From NCBI GenBank assembly GCA_023390875.1, contig JAEWCA010000047.1, positions 1 through 10,751 on the forward strand: a stretch of DNA of 10,751 bases, in the 5' to 3' direction. How positions within the stretch are numbered: position 1 is the first letter of the stretch; each line of letters opens with the position of its first letter. Below the pieces are notes generated by a model. The model was not told where the DNA came from and did not search any database. It saw nothing but the letters and a program-made list of their open reading frames with translations. Positions 6,402-10,751 of the stretch are shown here, in pieces. This DNA is from Actinomycetes bacterium (lineage in GTDB: Bacteria; Actinomycetota; Actinomycetes; Actinomycetales; Cellulomonadaceae). The position numbers and the translations under genes are program-made.

Positions 6402-7388
6402 TCACCAGCGGGAGTGCACGTGCTCCCGGACGAGCTCGTCGTACACGCCGCGCAGCGCGTCGAGCGTCTCGGCGTCGAGCGGGGCGAGGTCGGCCGCGGC
6501 GGCGTTGTCGCGCGCCTGCTGCGGGTTGCGCGCACCGGGGATGACGACGGACACGCCGGGCTGGTCGACGATCCACCGCAGCGCGAGCTGCGCGGTCGAC
6601 GCACCCGCCGGGGTGAGCGACGAGACCTCCTGCGCGGCGGCCACGCCGACGTCGAACGGCACGCCGGAGAACGTCTCGCCCACGTCGAACGCCTCGCCGT
6701 GCCGGTTGTACGTGCGGTGGTCGTCGGCGGCGAACTGGGTGTGCTCGTCGTACTTGCCGGACAGCAGGCCGGACGCGAGCGGCACGCGCGCGATGATGCC
6801 GACACCGGCCTCGGCCGCGGCGGGCAGCACGGCCTCGAGGGGCTTGCGGCGCAGGATGTTGAGGATGATCTGCACGGTCGCGACGTGCGGGCGGGCGATC
6901 GCGGTGAGCGCCTCGTCGACGGTCTCGACCGAGACGCCGTACGCGGCGATGCGGCCCTCGGCGACGAGCGTGTCGAGGTCGTCGTACGTCGCGTCGCGCG
7001 AGTAGACGGGCGTCGGCGGGCAGTGCAGCTGCACGAGGTCGAGCGTGTCGACGCCGAGGTTCTCGCGGGACCGGTCGGTCCAGGCGCGGTACGCGTCGAG
7101 CGTGTACGCCTCGGTGACGTGCGGGTCGGCGCGGCGACCCATCTTGGTGGCGACCGTGATCCCGTCGCGCCCGTGCTCGGCGAGGAACCGGCCGACGAGC
7201 CTCTCGGACCGGCCGTCGCCGTACACGTCCGCGGTGTCGAGGAACGTGACGCCCGCGTCGACCGCGGCCCGCAGCACGTCGAGCGCCGTGTCGTCGCCCA
7301 CCGAACCCCAGTCGCCGCCCAGCTGCCAGCAGCCCAGCCCCACGACCCCGACCTGCCGACCCGTCCTGCCCAGCACCCGTGACTCCAT
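6402..7388 (-). CDS. Aldo-keto reductase
   Basis: This 328-residue NAD(P)H-dependent oxidoreductase has the (beta/alpha)8 barrel of the AKR superfamily. The catalytic tetrad is visible: D51 and Y56 in FLDTADVYGDG, K82 in VATKMG, and H122 in VQLHCPP. The C-terminal cofactor region includes SVVIPGARNPQQARDN. The length is normal for bacterial AKRs of the Tas/YhdN type, and the substrate cannot be told. ATG 7388 is preferred because family members begin with a short strand such as MESRVLGRTG. A longer frame to 7421 would cross the divergent promoter. There is no Shine-Dalgarno sequence, and TAGCGT ends seven bases before the ATG, so the mRNA is probably leaderless. It converges on the gene ending at 6398, with only three bases between the stops. 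Confidence 0.92.
   Translation of the reverse strand: MESRVLGRTGRQVGVVGLGCWQLGGDWGSVGDDTALDVLRAAVDAGVTFLDTADVYGDGRSERLVGRFLAEHGRDGITVATKMGRRADPHVTEAYTLDAYRAWTDRSRENLGVDTLDLVQLHCPPTPVYSRDATYDDLDTLVAEGRIAAYGVSVETVDEALTAIARPHVATVQIILNILRRKPLEAVLPAAAEAGVGIIARVPLASGLLSGKYDEHTQFAADDHRTYNRHGEAFDVGETFSGVPFDVGVAAAQEVSSLTPAGASTAQLALRWIVDQPGVSVVIPGARNPQQARDNAAAADLAPLDAETLDALRGVYDELVREHVHSRW
6409..6428. terminator. Possible hairpin within the 3' end of the aldo-keto reductase gene
   Basis: CGGGAG (6409-6414) pairs with CTCCCG (6423-6428) over an 8-base loop. It lies 11 bases past the stop of the plus-strand gene at 5628-6398 and could end that transcript, since the two genes leave no spacer. It also encodes the last residues of the reductase, so it may be chance in GC-rich DNA. 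Confidence 0.25.
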
Positions 7389-7395
7389 GCGGACG

Positions 7396-7405
7396 ACGCT
7401 ACCGT
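7396..7405. promoter_or_regulatory. Overlapping divergent -10 boxes
   Basis: TAGCGT on the minus strand (7401-7396) serves the aldo-keto reductase, and TACCGT on the plus strand (7400-7405) could serve the SRPBCC gene. Both fit TANNNT and share the same TA pair at 7400-7401. The minus-strand box predicts a leaderless start at 7388. The plus-strand box predicts a start near 7412 with a 30-base leader holding GGAGG (7433-7437). Good -35 boxes are not visible for either. Confidence 0.4.
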
Positions 7406-7441
7406 GGTCCGGACCGCCCACCCGCCGACCACGGAGGCACC

Positions 7442-7906
7442 GTGAGCGAGGTCCGCGTCACCCGCACCCTGCCGATCCCGGCCGACGAGGCCTGGGCGCT
7501 GCTCACGGACGTGCGGCACCACGAGCGGTGGATCCCGTTCACCCGGGTCGAGACGGACGGGCCGCCCGCGCTCGGCACGCGCGTCGTGGCGGTGTCCGGC
7601 CCGTTCGCGCGCAGCGGTGGGCGTGGGCTCGTCGACAAGATGCGCGTCGAGCGGTTCGACCCGCCCGCGGCCGGTGCACGGGGGGTGGCGACGTTCGTCA
7701 AGGTCGGACGCGTGCTGCGGGGCAGCGCGCGCATCGAGGTCGCCGCCGCCGGCCCGACGTCGTCGGAGGTGACGTGGGTCGAGGACGTGCACCTCGGCGG
7801 TGGGCTGCCGCGCGGGCTGACCTCGGCGGTCGTCGGGCCGTTCGTCCGTGGGATGACGGCCTACGCGCTGCGGGAGGTCGCCGCCGAGCTGCGTCACGGC
7901 TCCTGA
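7442..7906 (+). CDS. SRPBCC family protein (START-like ligand-binding fold)
   Basis: This 154-residue protein starts at GTG 7442, with GGAGG (7433-7437) four bases upstream. It has the marks of the polyketide cyclase/START-like fold: a first strand VRVTRTLPIPADEAWALLTD (4-23), then HHERWIPFTRVE after the first helices. A curved beta sheet follows, ending in a long C-terminal helix (about 130-150, PFVRGMTAYALREVAAELRH). Such proteins bind a hydrophobic small molecule in a central cavity; some are enzymes, others carriers. No catalytic residue or ligand can be named. It is divergent from the aldo-keto reductase and may share its promoter region, so the two may respond to the same signal. The longer frame from 7379 would overlap the reductase start and ignore the ribosome binding site. 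Confidence 0.85.
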   Translation: MSEVRVTRTLPIPADEAWALLTDVRHHERWIPFTRVETDGPPALGTRVVAVSGPFARSGGRGLVDKMRVERFDPPAAGARGVATFVKVGRVLRGSARIEVAAAGPTSSEVTWVEDVHLGGGLPRGLTSAVVGPFVRGMTAYALREVAAELRHGS

Positions 7907-7915
7907 GGCGGCCAC

Positions 7916-7982
7916 GCAACAGATCGCCGATCCAGGTCGCATCTACGCAACGGATCGTGCCCGGACGCGCAACTCCGGTTGC
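7916..7982. promoter_or_regulatory. GCAAC repeat cluster upstream of the arginine operon
   Basis: GCAAC occurs at 7916-7920, 7947-7951 and 7969-7973, and inverted as GTTGC at 7978-7982. The first two sit in near-identical 12-mers, CGCAACAGATCG and CGCAACGGATCG, 31 bases apart (three helical turns). The last two form GCAAC-N4-GTTGC. This arrangement is typical of an operator for a multimeric regulator. An ArgR or Lrp/AsnC type would fit the downstream pathway, but no regulator gene is in view. Confidence 0.4.
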
Positions 7983-8006
7983 AGGGAGGCACGCCCACCG
8001 GTCTCG

Positions 8007-8012
8007 TACGCT
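8007..8012 (+). promoter_or_regulatory. Candidate -10 box of the arginine catabolic operon
   Basis: TACGCT fits TANNNT. It would start transcription near 8019 and give a leader of about 64 bases. TTGCAG (7979-7984) is 22 bases away, too far for a normal -35, so an activator bound at the GCAAC cluster may be needed. This is tentative. Confidence 0.3.
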
Positions 8013-8049
8013 CGAAGACGACTGCCGCCGTCTCCCCCGGCGGACGACG

Positions 8050-8071
8050 GAGCACGCACCGAGCACGCACC
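8050..8071 (+). repeat. 11-bp perfect tandem repeat in the leader
   Basis: GAGCACGCACC occurs twice head to tail (8050-8060 and 8061-8071), one base before the GAGGAG ribosome binding site (8073-8078) of the guanidino hydrolase gene. It may reflect slippage or serve as a translation-level element. Confidence 0.5.
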
Positions 8072-8082
8072 CGAGGAGCCCG

Positions 8083-8949
8083 ATGACCGCCAACGCCCCC
8101 GGCCGCACGGACCGCCACTACCTGATGTGCGAGCCCGTCCACTACACCGTGTCGTACGAGATCAACCCGTGGATGGACAAGACCCGGTTCACGGACGCGG
8201 AGCTCGCCGTGCGGCAGTGGCGGACGCTGCGGGACACCTACCTCGACCTCGGGCACACCGTCGAGACGATCGACCCGATCCCCGGGCTGCCGGACATGGT
8301 CTACGCCGCGAACGGCGCCACGATGGTCGACGGCATCGTCTACTCCGCACGGTTCCGGTACGCCGAGCGCGCCCCCGAAGGACCGGCCTACCAGAAGTGG
8401 TTCGCGGACCGCGGCTACGTCACGCATACCGCCGCCCAGGTCAACGAGGGCGAGGGCGACCTGCTCACGGTCGGCAACCTCATCCTCGCCGGTACCGGCT
8501 TCCGCACCGAGCGGGCCGCGCACGCCGAGGCCCAGGAGCTGTTCGGCCGGCCGGTCGTGTCGCTCAAGCTCATGGACCCGCACTACTACCACCTGGACAC
8601 GGCCCTCGCGGTGCTGTCGAGCGCGGCCTCCGACCCGCAGATCGCCTACTACCCGCCGGCGTTCTCGCAGGGCTCCCAGGCCGTGCTGCGACAGCTGTTC
8701 CCCGACGCCGTGATCGCGACCGAGCGCGACGCCCAGGCCCTGGGCCTCAACGCGGTGTCGGACGGCGCGAACGTCGTCGTCGCACCCGGCGCGGTCGACC
8801 TGGCCGGCGCCCTGCGCGAGCGCGGCTACACGCCGATCCCGGTCGACACGAGCGAGCTGCTCAAGGGCGGCGGCGGCGCGAAGTGCTGCACGCTCGAGAT
8901 CCGGGCGGAGACCCGCGCCGAGGCCCGACCCGACGACCGCACGGCCTGA
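8083..8949 (+). CDS. ddaH: Guanidino-group hydrolase annotated as dimethylargininase (DDAH); possibly an ArgZ-like arginine dihydrolase
   Basis: This 288-residue cytoplasmic enzyme belongs to the amidinotransferase/DDAH (guanidino-modifying) superfamily. GAGGAG (8073-8078) lies four bases before the ATG. Visible motifs are LMCEPVHYTVSYEINPWM (14-31), PDMVYAANGAT (70-80), EGEGDLL (122-128), the catalytic His in YYHLDTAL (H170), and the nucleophile Cys in GGGAKCCTLEI (C268, perhaps C269). As I recall the families, true DDAHs have FVEDP where this protein has YAANG. Cyanobacterial ArgZ/AgrE has TANAG there, and its Asn is important for making ornithine, CO2 and two ammonia from arginine. N77 would be that residue. 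The next gene is ornithine aminotransferase, which suits ornithine as product better than citrulline. The family is certain; the exact reaction is inference. Confidence 0.88.
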   Translation: MTANAPGRTDRHYLMCEPVHYTVSYEINPWMDKTRFTDAELAVRQWRTLRDTYLDLGHTVETIDPIPGLPDMVYAANGATMVDGIVYSARFRYAERAPEGPAYQKWFADRGYVTHTAAQVNEGEGDLLTVGNLILAGTGFRTERAAHAEAQELFGRPVVSLKLMDPHYYHLDTALAVLSSAASDPQIAYYPPAFSQGSQAVLRQLFPDAVIATERDAQALGLNAVSDGANVVVAPGAVDLAGALRERGYTPIPVDTSELLKGGGGAKCCTLEIRAETRAEARPDDRTA

Positions 8950-8960
8950 GGAGCGCGACG

Positions 8961-10187
8961 ATGACCGCGGTGCAGCACGAGCCGCTCACGAGCACCGTGC
9001 TCGCGCCCAACTACCACCCGCTGCCCGTGACGATCGCGGAGGGCCTCGGCTCGTGGGTCACGGACACCCACGGGCACCGCTACCTCGACCTGCTGTCGGC
9101 GTACTCGGCGCTCAACTTCGGCCACCGGCACCCCGCGCTCGTCGCGGCGGCGCACGCCCAGCTCGACCGGCTCACGCTCACGTCCCGCGCGTTCGACCAC
9201 GACCTGCTGCTGCCGTTCGCGTCGCGCCTGGCCGCCCTGGTCGGACCGCTCGTCGCGGGCGAGCCGATGGTGCTGCCCATGAACACCGGCGCCGAGGCCG
9301 TGGAGACGGCGATCAAGGCCGCCCGCAAGTGGGGCTACGACGTCAAGGGCGTGCCCGACGGGCGCGCCACGATCGTCGTCGCGGACGGCAACTTCCACGG
9401 CCGCACGACGACCATCGTGTCGTTCTCGTCCGACCCCGACGCGCGCACCGGCTTCGGGCCCTACACACCCGGTTTCCGGCGCGTCCCGTACGGCGACGCG
9501 GCCGCGGTCGAGGCGGCCATCGACGAGACGACGGTCGCGGTGCTGCTCGAGCCCGTGCAGGGCGAGCAGGGGGTCGTGATCCCGCCCGACGACTTCCTGC
9601 CCGCCGTGCGCGCGGCGTGCACGCGCAACGACGTGCTGCTCGTCGCCGACGAGGTGCAGTCCGGCCTCGGCCGCACGGGCACGACGCTCGCGTGCCAGCT
9701 CTGGGGCGTCCGGCCCGACCTCGTGACGCTCGGCAAGGCGCTCGGCGGCGGCATCGTGCCCGTGTCGGCGGTCGTCGGTCGGGCCGACGTGCTCGGAGTC
9801 CTCACCGCCGGCACGCACGGCTCCACGTTCGGCGGCAACCCGCTCGCGTGCGCCGTCGGCCTCGCCGTCGTCGACCTGCTCGACACGGGCGAGCCGCAGG
9901 CCCGCGCGCGCGTGCTCGGCGCGCACCTCGGGGCCCGGCTCGACGGGCTCGTCGCCGCGGGCATGCTCCGCACCGTGCGCCGCGTCGGGCTGTGGGCCGG
10001 GCTCGACGTCGACCCGACCCGGTCCGGCGGTCCCGCGACCGGGCGCGAGCTGTGCGAGCGGATGCTCGCCCGCGGGGTGCTCGCGAAGGACACCCACGGG
10101 CAGACCCTGCGGCTCGCGCCCCCGCTCACCATGACCGACGAGGAGCTCGACCTGGCCGTCGACCGGCTCACCGACGCCCTGGCCTGA
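8961..10187 (+). CDS. rocD: Ornithine aminotransferase (ornithine-oxo-acid transaminase)
   Basis: This 408-residue class III PLP-dependent transaminase has the normal length for RocD. It converts ornithine and 2-oxoglutarate to glutamate-5-semialdehyde and glutamate. Motifs include the PLP phosphate contact NTGAEAVETAIKAARKWGY (108-126), NFHGRT (144-149), LLEPVQGEQG (195-204), and DEVQSGLGRTG (230-240) with D230 contacting the pyridine nitrogen. The Schiff-base Lys is K259 in TLGKALGGG; STFGGNPLA (288-296) and LRLAPPL near the C-terminus follow. ATG 8961 is preceded by GAGGAG (8948-8953), which overlaps the hydrolase stop codon, so the two genes are one operon with an 11-base gap. Together they would take arginine to glutamate semialdehyde; the last step (P5C dehydrogenase) is not in the window. 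The two residues before the PLP Lys and the YSALNFGHRHP motif agree with RocD rather than ArgD, though ArgD cannot be excluded outright. Confidence 0.93.
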   Translation: MTAVQHEPLTSTVLAPNYHPLPVTIAEGLGSWVTDTHGHRYLDLLSAYSALNFGHRHPALVAAAHAQLDRLTLTSRAFDHDLLLPFASRLAALVGPLVAGEPMVLPMNTGAEAVETAIKAARKWGYDVKGVPDGRATIVVADGNFHGRTTTIVSFSSDPDARTGFGPYTPGFRRVPYGDAAAVEAAIDETTVAVLLEPVQGEQGVVIPPDDFLPAVRAACTRNDVLLVADEVQSGLGRTGTTLACQLWGVRPDLVTLGKALGGGIVPVSAVVGRADVLGVLTAGTHGSTFGGNPLACAVGLAVVDLLDTGEPQARARVLGAHLGARLDGLVAAGMLRTVRRVGLWAGLDVDPTRSGGPATGRELCERMLARGVLAKDTHGQTLRLAPPLTMTDEELDLAVDRLTDALA

Positions 10188-10247
10188 CGGCGGCGCCCCG
10201 CCGCCGGCCCGGAGCCTGCGCCCGTGCCCCCTGCCGCGGACGCAGGT

Positions 10248-10281
10248 CCGCCCGGCACCCGACTGCTCGGGTGCCGGGCGG
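10248..10281. terminator. Strong hairpin, probable bidirectional terminator
   Basis: CCGCCCGGCACCCGA (10248-10262) and TCGGGTGCCGGGCGG (10267-10281) form a perfect 15-bp stem with a CTGC loop. It lies between the convergent stops of rocD (10187) and the CAP-domain gene (10301), so it can serve both. There is no T-run. Confidence 0.85.
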
Positions 10282-10300
10282 TACCGGTCGCGCGTCTGTC

Positions 10301-10751
10301 TCAGCCGAACGTGATGGCCGTGTACAGGCACTCGCCGTACGACACCCCGCCCATCGTGCACGGCGCGGTGACCGCACCGATGTACGCGGTCGAGTAGCCC
10401 CCGACCATGATCGCGCGGTGGCTCGGCGAGTTCGCGTACGCGTTGATCATCGCCGACGAGCTCGGGCCGCTGACCCGGCCGACGATCTCGGGGGTCGCCC
10501 CCGAGTGGTAGATGCTGTTCGACGCCGCCATCGCCTGCGCGTGCGAGATCCGCGCGCCCGACGACACGATCGCGAGCGACGACAGCCCCTGCGACGCGCG
10601 GAAGCTGTTGAGCGCCGCCCCGATCGAGCCGGCCGAGTACCCGGCCCCGGCGCCGCCCGACGTCTCCGGGGCGGGGGCGGCCGCACCGCCGCCCGAGCCC
10701 GTGCTCGTGCTGGTGCGCGGCTTCGACGTCGCGGTGCGCGGCTTCGTCGTC
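10301..10751 (-). CDS. CAP/SCP-domain protein, C-terminal part (cut by window edge)
   Basis: The frame is open from the right edge to the stop at 10303-10301, giving 149 visible residues; the N-terminus is outside. The first part is a low-complexity linker: two KPRT units (TTKPRTATSKPRTSTST), then Gly/Ala/Pro/Ser (about 1-45). This is typical of the stalk between a signal peptide or anchor and a secreted domain. The CAP domain follows: ALNSFRASQGLSSLAI, AQAMAASNSIYHSG with the family His, PEIVGRVSG with the family Glu, and AYANSPSHRAIMVGGY, the conserved S-x-x-H stretch. Two cysteines near the end (PCTMGG and GECLYT) probably form a disulphide. Bacterial CAP proteins (YkwD-like) are extracellular and mostly of unknown activity. 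A GTG at 10567 could be taken as a start but cuts into the domain, so the longer frame is preferred. Confidence 0.82.
   Translation of the reverse strand, partial: TTKPRTATSKPRTSTSTGSGGGAAAPAPETSGGAGAGYSAGSIGAALNSFRASQGLSSLAIVSSGARISHAQAMAASNSIYHSGATPEIVGRVSGPSSSAMINAYANSPSHRAIMVGGYSTAYIGAVTAPCTMGGVSYGECLYTAITFG

Noticed and set aside
7957..7992. Terminator hairpin GTGCC/GGCAC around GCAAC/GTTGC after the SRPBCC gene
   Set aside because: The inner and outer stems are only 5 bp each with unpaired stretches between them. The GCAAC copies upstream make an operator reading more likely.
1..10751. Mobile element, CRISPR or prophage
   Set aside because: No transposase, integrase, long direct or inverted terminal repeats, or regularly spaced repeats are visible, and base composition looks even throughout.

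Overview
The window is very GC-rich, with strong third-position G/C bias in every gene, GTG starts, GGAGG-type ribosome binding sites and several starts that look leaderless. This fits a high-GC actinobacterium. My best guess from gene content and style is Cellulomonas or a close relative; that is an impression, not a database result. All of it reads as chromosomal DNA. I see no insertion sequence, integrase, tRNA, rRNA or CRISPR array, and no gap between genes exceeds about 180 bases.

Layout: (1) 1-147 (-) is the N-terminus of a membrane protein that runs off the left edge. It is divergent from 305-919 (+), a small membrane-anchored protein of unknown role. A hairpin at 949-985 separates that gene from the convergent operon. 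(2) 999-4121 (-) is a four-gene operon, read from right to left: a ribbon-helix-helix (RHH) regulator, a DUF4097 beta-strand-repeat protein, a DrrA-like ABC ATPase and a DrrB-like ABC-2 permease. The regulator's promoter carries a perfect palindrome between its -35 and -10 boxes. More half-sites of the same sequence are scattered over about 170 bases up to the end of the next gene. (3) 4299-4997 (-) is a GNAT acetyltransferase, divergent from (4) an OsmC-family protein (5143-5622, +) and a hydrophobic protein of unknown function (5628-6398, +) that are probably co-transcribed. (5) 6402-7388 (-) is an aldo-keto reductase, convergent with the previous pair and divergent from (6) an SRPBCC-fold protein (7442-7906, +). 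(7) 8083-10187 (+) is a two-gene arginine catabolic operon: a DDAH-like guanidino hydrolase followed by ornithine aminotransferase. A strong 15-bp hairpin ends it. (8) 10301-10751 (-) is the C-terminal part of a CAP/SCP-domain protein, cut by the right edge.

Two systems stand out. The RHH/DUF4097/ABC operon looks like a self-regulated export module, with the operator and a leaderless start packed into one compact promoter. The arginine pair may use a hydrolase that makes ornithine directly, like cyanobacterial ArgZ, rather than a true dimethylargininase. Its active-site region resembles ArgZ, and its partner enzyme consumes ornithine. Three minus-strand genes (RHH regulator, GNAT, aldo-keto reductase) lack a Shine-Dalgarno sequence and have a -10-like hexamer ending 6-7 bases before the start codon, so leaderless translation seems common here.
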